Shown piece by piece: positions 25,101 to 37,989 of a stretch of DNA of 64,000 nucleotides. This DNA is from Zonotrichia leucophrys gambelii (taxonomy: Eukaryota; Chordata; Aves; Passeriformes; Passerellidae). The position numbers were made by a program, and so were the translations under genes. Below the pieces are notes generated by a model that was not told the DNA's origin, did not search any database, and saw nothing but the letters and a program-made list of their open reading frames with translations. Every line of letters starts with the position of its first letter. Position 1 is the first letter of the stretch. The DNA lies in NCBI RefSeq assembly GCF_028769735.1, contig NC_088172.1, forward strand, positions 57,071,075 through 57,135,074. The letters are read 5' to 3'.

Positions 25101-28100
25101 TTATTGAAAGCTATTCTGCACATCCAAGAAAGCTTCATCTCTACCCATTCTTCAAAGGCTTTTATTATACAATAAACTATCAAAAAAGCCTTGTCTTTTT
25201 CCTCTCACATCAGTATGAATGAATTTGAGGTGGGTTTCCCTTCCCAATATAATTTTTTTCAAAACACCAGACACTTACCATTTCAGATTTATCATAATTA
25301 GTTTCGCACCCAAAGACTGCCAACAATATGTGCTTGCTATTGTTTTTAGGAGCAGAAGTGGGTTTGTATAAACAGTTCTACATCATCTGCCTGGCAAGCC
25401 ATCGGCTCCATCTGTGAGCAGCCCTTCAGTGTGGAAGTTCCTGCCTAATTACTGCAGACAGATGTTGTCCTGCTGTAGCTGTAGACACCGTGGAGGCTCC
25501 TGCCATGTTAATTAACCAGCTTAAAGACATTCCTTTTACAAAGTGAAAAACCTAGAAACATGGTGGAAATGCAAGGGCACACCTCACCTCCATTTTTTTC
25601 CCCCTGAACGTAATTTTCTCCATACTCCCTGTTAGATGCTCAGTGGAAATTCAGCCTAGCTTGGTATCTTTAGTATCTGTAACCCCTCCTCACCCAAGCA
25701 GTCCTTTTCAGATGGCTTTGGGCAACTACTCTGAGAGACCAGCACAATTTTATACTTGCCAGAGACTAATTTCACTAAAGTAGCCTATTAATACATGGAT
25801 CCACGGTATTTCTAAAGGTTATACTGACAAAACAAGTGGCAGAGGTGGTCATGAATTAAATCAGACTGGTGCAGGATTTGAGTAGCCAAGCTCCTGAAAA
25901 ATTCTCCAATGGAAAAAAAAAACAAAGCACAAATAAAGAGGAATGAGAAATATGTAGTTACACACATGTAAAATATATGTTTATGTACATAAAAATAAAT
26001 TGAAACACAATTCAAATATTTTTAAGATGTGATGTCTCCCACAGCAGTGAATTAGTAAGGTAGTCAAAATGGTTTTTGTGTAAATTATTTTATCAAGGGA
26101 AACAAAGGTTTAAACACTGCAAGTATTTCAGAAACATGACCCTTTCCTAAAACCTTATTTACCAGTAAGATCCTAAGATGAATGAGTTTGACAAAAAGAT
26201 TCAAGTTGGGAAAATAAACTGTCCTTTTATTCTCTTGTTTACACTTTTATTCTGGCTGGGAAAACAGATGTTTGGGGATTAACTGAAGGAAAACATATAT
26301 GCCCTGTCCCTGTTATGTCTTCAAGAAACACCAAAGAATTTGTATGTGACTAGTGGTAAAATCACGAAACATGCAGGGGTTTTAAACTGATATTGTTAGG
26401 GGTTGCTCTCTTTCAGAAAGCCTTCTATAAGAGGTCACATCAAACCTGACCAGTTCAAAATACAGGTAGAACACCAGACTTTTCCAGTTAATGAAAGCAA
26501 GAGATAAAGGCAAAGTACACTCAGTTCATTCTTATCAAGATGTTAAATATAAAGTCCATTTCACACATGGGAAATTAATGCTGGAAACTGAAACTGACTT
26601 CTGAGAATCCATTAAGCCCAAACTCCTTCACATCAAACACTGTTCATCCTTCACCCTATTATTAAGTAGAACATTTAGTTTACACGAAGGTGTTTTGGTC
26701 TTCAGAGACTTCTGTACTTCAGAACAAAGGTGGAGAACAGGATGGCACCTCAGGTTTTCAGTACCTGAAATCTCTGCAACAAGTGGGTAAGTGCTGCGCC
26801 CAGACAATTGCAACAGACAAACAAATGAGAAGAGTCATGATCCCCAAAAGTTACTTGTTTTAAAGGAAAATGATGTTGAAATTGAAAAAAATGTTCATAT
26901 TTATACTCAGATCACTAAATGATCCTACAACATAGCTCAGTTTCTGTGACACAACACGGAGATTAAGGTGCAGAGCTGGACCTGACTCTTGGGATTCTCC
27001 TAACGCAGTCTAATGGAGAGGCAGCTCGTGAGTCTGGGCTCCAGTTCACAAACAGGCCATGTCCTAGTGCCACTTTATTTTTCCACTTGGTCCCAGCAAA
27101 AAGTGAATCAGGTTTTAAGTGCAACTGCAGCCTTCCATCTATCAGGTCAATGCACACTGCCCTACAGTAATGCCTCACCAGCTGTAAGGCAGAGGCAGGA
27201 GACAAGAGGCATTAACTAAAATCTACTCATAGCTGAGGGAAATGCTGGTACAGAGAACTGAAAAATCCTATGAAAATTAACAGAAGAGCCAGGAGCACAC
27301 AGCATTATGTCCTTGAAGTAAGGGAGCATTCATATGCAATCTATTCCATCTTCACCGCCTATAAATAATTATTTCTTACAAGACTTTTGAACCTCAAATT
27401 ACTAGATTTCATTAAATCCTCTCAGACATCAGGATAAATACCACTGTAAAAAAAGGATGTCTTTCCTATATGGGAGGTATTAGTCCTGAGGAGGTTCCAC
27501 TGAGGAGTAGAAAAGAAATAACTTGGACATTGGTTGAGGCAAGACAGCAGTCAGTAATATAGAGCAAGGATGCTAAATGGCTGCAATGTACTCAGCAGGT
27601 TACCAAACAGCTGCACAAAATGAAATGGTAAAGCACATGCACACCCAAAATATGTGGTAGGCACACAGATGCTGGCGTACAGATGGCTGCTCTGAAAGAT
27701 GTAAATGCAAATAAAACACCCCGCTGCCTAGAACATGATGTTCTTGAGCGTGTGATGGCTAGTGTGAACTCTTCAAAAATATCTCATTTGGTAGGTACGA
27801 AAGATGATATGTAATTACTTCTTCACAGCTCTGCAGTAGGTCCAACATCCTTCCTCCTTTGTGTGAAAAATCTATTACAGTCGACTCTGAGCCTCCATAA
27901 TTGGTCTCCATTAGTAATGATTTGCATGATATTACAGCTTTCACTGAATGTCAAGGTAATTTTCTTGTTTTCTTTCTTTGAATCCTTTTATGAATTTTAG
28001 TTTAAAAGAGTACCTACCGTAAACATGTTCTAACAGAGGAGACTGCTAAAGAAAAACAAATTCTAAAGGACATGAGACTGTGATTTTGAAGTATCTTGTC

Positions 28101-30113
28101 ATTACAAAACTGACATTATTCATTTCTAGCAATGAAGACTTTGTATTTATTTTTGCACCCATCGTGAGGAGTGAAGAATTCAATTTTCTGATCTGACAAT
28201 GGCATAGGAACAGGGTGGAACAATCTGTCACTCCACTTGGAAACTTGATAACGTGATGTTTTCAATTCATACAGCTTCAGCGGTTGCTAAGAAATCCAAA
28301 GTTAATCTTCACAAAAGCCATTTCTTAGGATTACATGCCAAAACTGGGCTTAGGACCTGCAGGCCTGAAGACTTCTAGAAAGAGGACAGGCCTGGGGTCA
28401 CTCCCATTTCCAGCTCTGAGCCTGGAGGGGAAGCTGATGCTGGAAACAAGGCTGCCTCCCACCCCAGTGGTGTGTTGGAGGGGGGAGCACGGCACATGAC
28501 AGAGATGCAGCAGCATGGAGTTGAAACATCCTGGCTTTACACTGTGAGACCCAAAAGAGATGCAGTACAAGCATCCTCCCTTCCAAGGAGCTGCTCTAGA
28601 CTGAGACTGCCCTGAACTTGGCGGGTACAGGAACACAGACTGCCAGCACAGCTTCCCCGTGGGTGTGACTCACACCGTTCCTCACGGTGGTGTTGACAAG
28701 AGACTTGTGAAGAGTCTTCTCAAAACCTACCGACCCGAGCTATGTCCTGCATTTCCACATTTGACAAATGTAGACAAAGTCACTCTGTAGTCACTGACCT
28801 CTAACCAGGAAGGTTAAGATTCAGAAAGAAATACATATGATGGCGCTTCATTATGACATTTAGACATGGAAAATAAAAGGTAGAAGGAATGTATTGGCTG
28901 ACACAATTGGACTGCTGTCTTTAAAACTGTTCCTAACAGTAATTTAGACCTTAGCTGATTTTTTTTTTCCTTTTTTTTTTCCTTGATTTTTTTTTTTTTC
29001 TTTTTAGTATGGGTCACTCTTTAATTCACACTTACTAAAGATTATTCAGGAACCACTTAGGAAAGCATAGGTGAACTTGAAAAGGAGTAAGATCCACTAA
29101 AAATCTGCCCTGGGCAGATTTGTTTTCATTCTGAATAATGTCTCTCTTCCAAACACAAATCCCATTGATTACCACTATAGAGAAAATCTGCTTTCCTTTA
29201 AAAAGTAATTAAAAGTAAGTTGGTTTGTGTTTGCTTCTCTGTAGCCAAGTCTTCATGTCATAAAACAACCATTACCATTTACACTACTGGGTGAACTTCT
29301 CAGGGAGATTAACAGGGAGTTTTGAGGGTTCTTCTGTCCCAGTGGATGATGCTCGGTTATTCCTGAGAATCCCATGGAAAATCAGGACAGAACAACACAG
29401 AGAGAGCTAAATGGGAACAGCTGCAGCCACAAATGACCACGCTCTGACTGAACAAAGCAATTCACTCCTAACAACTCCATGCTGTCCATAACAACCTATC
29501 ACTTCCTACTGGGAAGAAATATTTATCTGTCAAATAGTAATTTTTCAAATAAAATTTAAGAAGCTGTTCTTGAAAGCTCCAGACTACATCAAACATTGTC
29601 CTCAATTTCTTTTACTGGCACTAAAATACTGAGTTCTGCTGCAACCAAAGCTAAGGACAGAATATGTATTCCTTTGTTCTTGGAGAGGCCAGATTTTGCC
29701 TTGTCCATGGAGAAACCTTGAGCTGGATCTAGAGCAGGCCCATCACAAACTAACATCACTAGACTCTAGCAGAACCTAAAGGTTGAGAGAAAATTCCCTA
29801 TATCTAATAGTTAAATGTAAGCATTTTCATGTGAGCTGCATGTCTCAGCTCTCACTCCAGTCAAAGCTGTAAGCCAGTGGAGCTTAAAGAAGCATTCAGT
29901 TGATTCAATTTCCACTAGTTACTGCAAGAACTTATGTACCAAATTTGAAGCATTTACCCTGGAGCTGAATCACTGACCCCTAGTGACCAAGAACAAAACT
30001 CTCTAGAAGGATTACAATTTTAGGACAAACTGTATAGAAAGGAGACACCTATTTAAATGCTGGGGGTAATTTAGAATAACATACAAAATCCCATTAGAAT
30101 CACCTAATTTTAG
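19163..30113 (-). other. PDE7B: PDE7B intron 1, middle part
   Basis: AT-rich intronic DNA with no recognisable exon. It holds A-rich runs (20019-20042), a short CAG run at 20499-20516 inside a GC-richer patch (20440-20620), GC-richer patches around 23230-23420 and 28380-28520, and a short internal direct repeat at 24080-24108 (units of agagaaattc). No CR1 fragment was recognised here. Reading frames up to about 120 codons carry no domain I recognise. Confidence 0.65.
28958..29006. repeat. Poly-T tract with CC interruptions
   Basis: Three T runs separated by CC and CCTTGA make a nearly pure pyrimidine stretch of about 50 bases. On the minus strand it is an A-rich run that looks like a lysine-rich peptide if translated. 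It may be an old poly-A tail, but no element body is recognisable next to it. Confidence 0.9.
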
Positions 30114-30228
30114 GTTTTTTGTTGTTGTTGTTGGTTTTTTGTTTGGATTTTTTGTTGTTTTGTTGGTTTTGTTTGTTTGTTCGTTTGTTTTGGGGGGGTT
30201 GTTGTTTTTTTATTTTTGTGGAGGGGTT
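30114..30228. repeat. T/G-rich low-complexity tract (GTT, GTTT units)
   Basis: About 115 bases made almost only of T and G, with irregular GTT and GTTT units and a run of seven G. The local plus-strand frame translates as a leucine/phenylalanine-rich peptide only because of this composition, so it is not annotated as a gene. Confidence 0.92.
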
Positions 30229-30567
30229 TCAATTCAGTATTTTCAACTGTTATCTGACACAGAACAAATTGGATTTAAAGCCTATTAGTTCAACAGTATG
30301 AAGGTGAAAAAAACCCCATCTGGATAGGTTTTCAGCAGAAATCTATTTTGTGGATATTACTCAAGAACACTCTAGCTTTCAGTATGTTTTCTGATTGTAA
30401 ATTCATACTTTCCCAGTCTTAACTCAGAAAGACAGTAACACACTAAAACACTTGCTTTTCATAGCAAGCTATGTTTAAGCTCAACTAATTAAACTAAACC
30501 CTTAGCAAGAAACTACTAGCAGTACATAAGTATGCTTTGTGAAGTCAAAACTCAGAAACCACTCATT

Positions 30568-30595
30568 ACCACAATAATTATATAATAATTGTGGT
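30568..30595. repeat. Near-perfect 28-bp palindrome
   Basis: The stretch from ACCACAAT to ATTGTGGT reads the same on both strands except for one symmetric mismatch in each arm, with an AT-only centre. It could extrude as a small cruciform or be a dimeric binding site; no function is known. Confidence 0.85.
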
Positions 30596-30981
30596 CAAAT
30601 TCATTGAGCTACACACTATGGTGCCCATATCTGAATATTTACTTCTAGCTTACCACAGTTCATTAACTAGCATCTTATACATTCTTGAGCAGCACGACGT
30701 GAGATGCTTCCAGGCTGTACAAACACATTGAAAGATGTGGAAACATCCTCTGTCAGCTTGCCTAAATCTGCATAATCTTTGCTATCTGAAACGAATGAAT
30801 ACTAATTTAAAGGCTCCTTTCCAAATTCTGCCCCACTATGTAAATGTAACACCCACCACTCTTGTGAAGTACCTAATGCTACTACTTCACTGTACCTGCA
30901 CAGCAGCTACACGCAATAGGAGAAAATAAGGATTTTCACCAGGGCAGTAAAAAATGATATTTGAAATGTGTGTGTGTGTTT

Positions 30982-31019
30982 GTGCAGTTTGAGTCAGTAA
31001 GTGCAGTTTGAGTCAATAG
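30982..31019. repeat. 19-bp direct tandem duplication
   Basis: The unit gtgcagtttgagtcagtaa occurs twice head to tail, the second copy with two changes in its last bases (caatag for cagtaa). It directly follows a short TG run (30967-30979), which may have promoted slippage. Confidence 0.9.
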
Positions 31020-34000
31020 GCCAGTTTCCTCAGCTACCTTAGGAATGCTCTGCTTGCCTAGCTGATGTTCAGTGCATTTTCATACAGAGATGAAGCTCTG
31101 CTTGTTTAATGAAATTAGTACTAAAGTGAACAGTTTTCATTGCTGGAGATACACAGTTTTGCTGTAGTTTCTTGCCTTTGAGACGAGTAGGCTAATGGAA
31201 AAGTAACATTTTTGGTCCTAGCAAAGAGTCCCAAAGAAAGTTACATTTTGGCTGTATTAGAAATACTAAGAGAAATACTGTAATCCATCTCACAGTATTT
31301 TTGTTCAGTTTCCATGAGATTTTGGGCGAAGAACTTTGATGGGCTTTGAACTTCAACAAGCCTACCATCTTCAGGTCAGGTGACATTACTTTATGACATT
31401 TCTCTACCAGCACACAAATTAACATCCGTGGCTTTGACAAGTCTACATACATGTATAAGGTAGACTGCTAAGGCAGAACACTTATTTTCTTACAAATCCA
31501 GTAGACAGACAGACAAATCCACATTGTACGACTCAGTTGTCATGTCTGTCCTCAAAAGAATATTGAGATAAGACTTCTTTGCAGGCTTTTGTATAAGCAT
31601 ATGTTTCAGCTAGTGTGGGCCAAACCCCGAAAGTGTAGGGGAAAAAATTCAAATGCTAGCAAAACCAAAAAGAAAAGAGAACTCTTTTCATGGTCTCAGA
31701 CAACACAGTTCTTAGTGTGTGGTTTATCAGGGTTTTGGGGTACCCCTCGGCAATTTCTAAGAAGCAACTCTAAAATAAGAACCAGAACAGAATATATTTG
31801 AACCATGGGCGTGCCTACAACAGGAAGCTGCATTTTAATACAGACTTTGCAAAGGCATCTTTTGTGGCAGCAAACAATTGCTAACTTTTAAAAATTTTTC
31901 TGCAACTTTGTGACAGGAATTTCAGCTTCTGTGAAGTGCTGACACACTGACATGTTGTCTCCACTTAATTACAATCACTAACATCTCTGCTATTTCTTAT
32001 TCTGAAAAAACCCATTTCCATGGAACTAGTAAGCGAATGAATCAAACTACCTTAAGTCATGAGCATTTTTATTACACATTTTGCTCTTTAAAGCACTGTA
32101 TCAGAATGAGAGAAAATAAGGACTGTTAAGGAAAGGAATCTTGAGTTGTTATGTGACTATTTTCTCTGATTCTCATCTTACACTTATAAGAACTCTGTAA
32201 CTCTAAGGAGAGGATGATGATATTCTCATTCCTGCTGCAAAGAGAGATGGGTGCATGCTGTGCTCTTCTAGAGAGGGCTCTTTTCCCTCACTCTAACTGC
32301 TCTTGTTATCAATCTAAAGTGAATTCTACTCTTAGTAGATACCTGTGACCACTCATCATTATTTTCTGAAGTTCGTGGCTCAGTGACAAAGCCTCTCATT
32401 AGAAGAAGGAATTTGTTCTCTCAAGGATGTTTTTCCACCTCTGGCCTCCTGCATTTCCTTTGTTCATCTGCCTGTCTTTTCAAGATAGATGTATAAAGTT
32501 CAAAATGCACAGTGCCCGACACCCCGTCTTTGTGCAATTTGCCACAATTTCTGCATAAACTCTGTGCCCTGGCATTAGCAGCACAGTGCAGCCCATGGGA
32601 GGGCAGGGGGCTCTCCCACCCAACAGGTTGTGCAAATGTGTCTTTACTGCAAAGACGACTAAGTTTTGACAGCTCAAGGATGATTAAAATTTTCAAGAGC
32701 CTGGCAGATACCTCTGCTAAAGCAGAAGGGAAATGGTGGGTAAATAAAGCAAATACATGCTCATCATTTAGGAACAGCTTTTCTCTCTTCATGATGCCAG
32801 TTTTTGTAATCTTCCTGTCAAAAGTTGTTTGTTTCATACACAAGCACTGCTGCACAAAGCCCTGCTAATCTGCCCTTGCCACCTCCTCCTGTGCCTCAAA
32901 ATATAACAAAAGGTGATTTTCTTTCCCTTTTTGTGTAATTGATTTAAGTGAAGGAGGTGTTCTTTTCATTAGAAACCTTCTTTATACAAGAATGAAATAC
33001 CATGTCTTAGACCCAAGCATCAGGAATTTTATTAGATATAAACAAACGTACCGACAAACCTGGCACTTGAAACAAAAAAAAATCTTTCCTTTCCCCAACA
33101 TCTCTCTGTCCTCCAAACTACTGTTTTATTTGCTGTACTCTGATTCTGACCATAAGAGACTGCTCTTGTTGATAAATACAGTGTAAGTTTCCAACTCTAT
33201 CAACATCCATCTGCTTGCCTAAAAGCTTCCGTTTTGCTGTTATTTCATTAAACACAAGAATCACGCAGCGAGGTGATACAAATTTGGAAATAGAATGTTC
33301 ATGCTTTCATGCTGAGTAATGTTGTATTGCACTAAATTTATTACAGGGTATGTCATGCAGAGCATGATGAGATGTTATATCTAACATTTCAGAATTTCAG
33401 GCAGAAATAAGAGTTAATTGAAAAGGATTTGTCCCATACACTCAGTCACACTTTTCACAATGCTCTGAAACTGGCTTTTTCCAGCCTTCCCTTCATGAAG
33501 AATTGCTACCAGTGTCCAGTCACAGTGAGTTGTTAAGACACTTATGAAGCCAAATCAGCTTGCTTGGACTGTTATTCTGAAAATTCAAAGCTGTGAAAAG
33601 GATTGACAGCTCAGAGCGATCTGACAATTAGAGAAAAATAGAATGCAGCCTAATAATTTTCAGTGTCAGCCCTGGTTTGGCCCTTTTCTACCCTAAAACC
33701 ATCTTCCGACCCAAACCCAGGACAGCTCCAAATGTGCAGGATGGATGGGCCTGAAATGCACACGTACTTATCAGCCAAAGTGCAGAGTAAGTCTGAATTT
33801 TGACCAAACAAATGTATTTCTCTAAAGACATTTTTTTTTCCTTTCTGATCCTGACTGGTTCCTATATCCCTGAGATATTAAATTTCATATGCACATTTGT
33901 GCATAAGTAATAAATATCACTCACTCCTGCTCCTAACAACTTACTGTTGTGTTCAATGACAAAATACATAACCTTGGCATTACCAGCCTTGCATTTCAAA

Positions 34001-37000
34001 GGCATTTCATAATTGTTTACCTCTTGGCTTGAACAGTAGTACTGTACGTACAAGGCTCTCCTTGAACTTGTGTAATTCAAAACTGTTCGGAAACTTTTCC
34101 TCAAACTACTTTCTTCAGGGAAAAAAAATGCAAACAATAATAATAATAATAACATATTCCTATGAAGGATTTCTGTTAAACCTTTTAGTTAAAAATAAAA
34201 AATTCCTTTCTCTTTTACACCAGAAAAGCAGTTTTCATTCCTGCTTATTTCAAAGGAATGTCTGCAATTTTGCAGTATTATGCAAACTCCAATTAGCAGT
34301 CCACAAGGTGTTTTGAGAAACAGGGCCTAATGTGTTACAGACACATTTAGTGGCCAACCTCCAACAGCCTGAAAAAATGCCCTTTTTGAAAGAAAGTTTG
34401 GGAATTAAGTCACCTCAACTTTACTGGGAAATGCTAATAGAAATAATTCTTCCAACAGTTAATAAAACTTTTTTATTTTTTATTAGTTGTTGTTGTTTTA
34501 TGCTCTCTTACAGGAACAGAGCAGGATATTTCTGGTACCTCAGCAATTTAGGTTTCCTTCAGCCTTTCCTTAAAATCCAGTTCTACAACTACTCACTGCT
34601 GAGCAAAGTGGTTAGTCCTACAAATTGTATTCATTATTTGAGTGCAGTTCCAAAGACACCCATTGATTACATTTGTTTATTTAGATTTGTTATAGGACCT
34701 AATAACTGTGGGGGTCTTTTACCTACACTGTGCAGCATAACAGGACACAGATACTTAGGCTGCTTGATAGGGTAGCCTTCAGGATTGGGGTTTACAACAG
34801 TAAGAACAGTAAAAGATGGGGTACACTGTTTATTCTGGGAGCACTCCTGGGTTACATCGAGACTACCGGTGAGCAGAATGTGCTGTGTGACACAGCTTAC
34901 CTGCACTGCAGAAACAAGACCCCACAGATATAAAACACACAAGGCAGCACTGACAGACACAAGTGACACTGAAGCTGCAGCTCATTAACAGGGTTGAGGT
35001 TTTATTCCTCCCTTCCTCACCAGAACCGTGGAAAGATTTTATGAACTCCAAAGTCAGAAGGAAGGTAAGGACAAGCATATGTGTATTTCAAATACTCAGG
35101 ACTACATTATGCTGAGTATTACATACCCATTAATTTCTCTTCCCTGCAGAGGAAAAAACCCTCATCCTATTGTTAGCAATCTTTTACAAGTGATCCTACC
35201 CTAGCCAACTGCAATAAGCACGTTTTATTGCTCAATTAGTTCTTTATTTCTATCATGCCTGGGAACAGAAGCAAGATCTTGAAAAGTTTAAATCTTTTTT
35301 CTTCTTGGCTCACATTCTACACAAACTGTTTCTAAAACTCTTATCCTTTCTCACTGACACATAAAAGTTCCTGGTCTCCTTTTTCCAGTTTCTAATCATG
35401 CCTCAACTCCTCATGAAACTCCAAGAGGCCCTGGCAGGCTCAGCAGCTCCTCTCTCTCATTCTTTGCTATAACAAAGTGGGGCAGAGTGGGCCTTACTGG
35501 ACAAAAGGACAGAAGGGGCAAGGCTTTGTTAAAGTTACTCTTGAAAGATTTTAATTATCATCAGAAGATGAGTATCTTAAACTGTGATAATTTTTTCCTG
35601 AAGGTATAAAATATTGTGCCTATCTAGAAACATCATAAATTACAGATCAGCTGTCAATACATTGTGTAAATAAATATTCAGTGGTTGAATTAGACATATT
35701 TCTGAACCTCTACGGCTGAGTACCATTTAAGTCATTCAACAGCACAACAAATCAAATTTTGTTTTTGTTTTCTGGAGAAGTCAGTTTTGCTGACCAACTG
35801 CCATTTAACTCTTCCTTGTTTTAAAATCCACAAAAGGAAAATACATACTTAAAAATATGAAAGCCATAAACCAGTAAATTAAAAGCTTCAGAGGAAAGAT
35901 CTGAGCTTCAGCTGAGTGATTCTTACAACCTTGGCTTTACTCTATGTTTTACTGAGCCTCAAGCTGACAAAATGGGGTCAGCCAGCCAAAATCTTTCCCT
36001 TTTGGTTCACTGGCAAATTGGGAAGAGCTGAGTCGGTCACAAAACATGGGGCCCAATCTGTTCTGTTAGAACAGCCACTATGGTAGCTGGTCTTGCTAAC
36101 AGGCCATTACTTTCAACAACAACATGAAGTCTTCCAGGCAGTCACCAGCCTTCAAGGCAGGCTATGTGATGGCACTCAAAGTGGGCATTGGTTTATCAAA
36201 GGAACTGCCCTGCAGCTGGAGGAATCATCCCCCTACCTCTGTTAGGTTAGAGGAGCACGCAAACACCCCTAGCCTCCCTCAGTGCAGGATATATTAAATA
36301 TGTTAAATAACCTGACTAATGAACTTGTGGGTGGTTTCCAGAGTTATCATCCCTCTATACCCACATGCTGTGGGCTGCTTTTAAAGGTCAACTCTATAGG
36401 AACCTATGATACAAACAGTTTTCACCTCACTAGCAAACATAAGTCTCTCTGCCAGAGATCAGCACAGATAGCAAAGCAGATCCAGAAGGGATTGGTTCTC
36501 ACCTTACCTGACAAATAACATGAAAACTCTCTAAGTCTATGCAGTTTCAAAGCTAGAAACTTAATGAAAAATTTATATGCTTTTACCTATTTAATTACAG
36601 CATTAAGAAAAACTGCCACTCTGAGCCTAAATAAAGTGCGTTTAGGGCTTGGGCTCTATTTCAGGTTCTTATTAACTCCTGGAAAGGTGCCACAGCAGCT
36701 CAAAACCTCTCCTGCCTGGAGTTGCTTAACTCTGCTACATCTGCATGGAAGAAGATCAGTTCCTTTGGATTCCCCACCTGTGGCCCTGCTTAGCTCTGTG
36801 CACCCATACTCTCGATGTGCTGAGCTGCCTGAGCCAGAGATCAGCTCTGCTCCCTATCCCCACACTCCCCTGCAGCCCAGGAAACACAACCCAGTGCACA
36901 CAGCAAGAATGCACCACCAGACCACCAGTGATCCTATGCACAGATCACCTGTGACACTCAGCACAGCCCTGAGCAGCTTCTGAGTGCCTCATGCATAATT

Positions 37001-37989
37001 CACACTTCCTAACGTGGTTTCCATGTGTATTTTGTCAGCCGACACCCCAAGCTCATTTCTGATCTGTTGCACCGTGACATCGAAGAGCTCTAAATGCTAG
37101 CTGACTGCCCTCAGAAAGCATTAAGTTACACACCAAGTCTTTGTTCTCCACATCTGCCCCTCACCAAAAAAAACCCAAAAAAAGGCTGGAAGCTTTCCTG
37201 TAACTTGGTTCATGCCTTCAGTAGCTAAAAAGGAAATAGAAGAAAGTCAGTTCCTTCCTCCACTCTGCATCTTATAGCAGACTCATACAGAAAAGCTAAC
37301 ACCGTGGTCACCCATCCTCCTCCCACCCTCCTTTTCAAGCAGCGGAGACTTTGAGCTCTTTGAAGGCCATCTCCTTTGGTAACAGTCTTCAGGCTGCACT
37401 TTCAGAGCCGGCCACTGGTGACTGGGGAAAACCACAGTGTGGCTCCACCAGCTTGGCTTACTGCCTCTCTCAGCTGGTCCAGCATTCAGGTGGTTTTTCA
37501 CCCAAAGCAAGAAGGAAGATACACTACTCGAGGCAATAGGAGCTGACAGGCAGCTCCTTTTGGGTTTGGGCTTTTTTTATTATTTCCCCCATGTTTCTTT
37601 ATTTGTAGAAACATCTTGTAAACAGAGACGGAAAAAATAAGTATTTGCCCAGCTCTTCCCATGGTTCCACTGTAAAATCTGTTTGCTGATTTTACATTTG
37701 ATAACAATGGGAGAGAAGTAACAGAGAAAACAGTTTTAATTGTTTCATCTTCCTTTCCCCTTCAAAGAGTGAGCAGTCCTGTCCCCACAGGGAACTGAAT
37801 GCCACCTACTTTGTGAATTGGTGCCTCCTGTTCACAGGCCACCTTCCATTAGCACACTTACCAAGCTTTAAAGAAAGAATTTTCTTATTTCATCCTCAAG
37901 GATGACAGCCTGAAGCGGAGGTGATACACATCTTTACTTTCAAACTAGTTTTTGATTTATATAGCATTCACAGGCTACTTAGATATTTT

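Larger units (their letters stand above)
30229..37989 (-). other. PDE7B: PDE7B intron 1, further intronic sequence
   Basis: No recognisable exon. It contains an AAT triplet run at about 34136-34150 and a GC-richer stretch at 36690-36960. Longer open frames (32421-32855 minus, 32512-32868 plus, 34332-34775 plus, 36564-36983 plus) overlap each other or lack any domain I recognise, and lie within the length range expected by chance. Confidence 0.62.

Noticed and set aside
32421..32868. Open frames of 144 (minus) and 118 (plus) codons over the same bases
   Set aside because: No domain or family resemblance and no convincing splice signals. Lengths of this order are expected by chance in 64 kb, and the two frames mirror each other.
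34332..34775. 147-codon plus-strand open frame
   Set aside because: Composition is random-looking with no domain, and there are no supporting splice or promoter signals.
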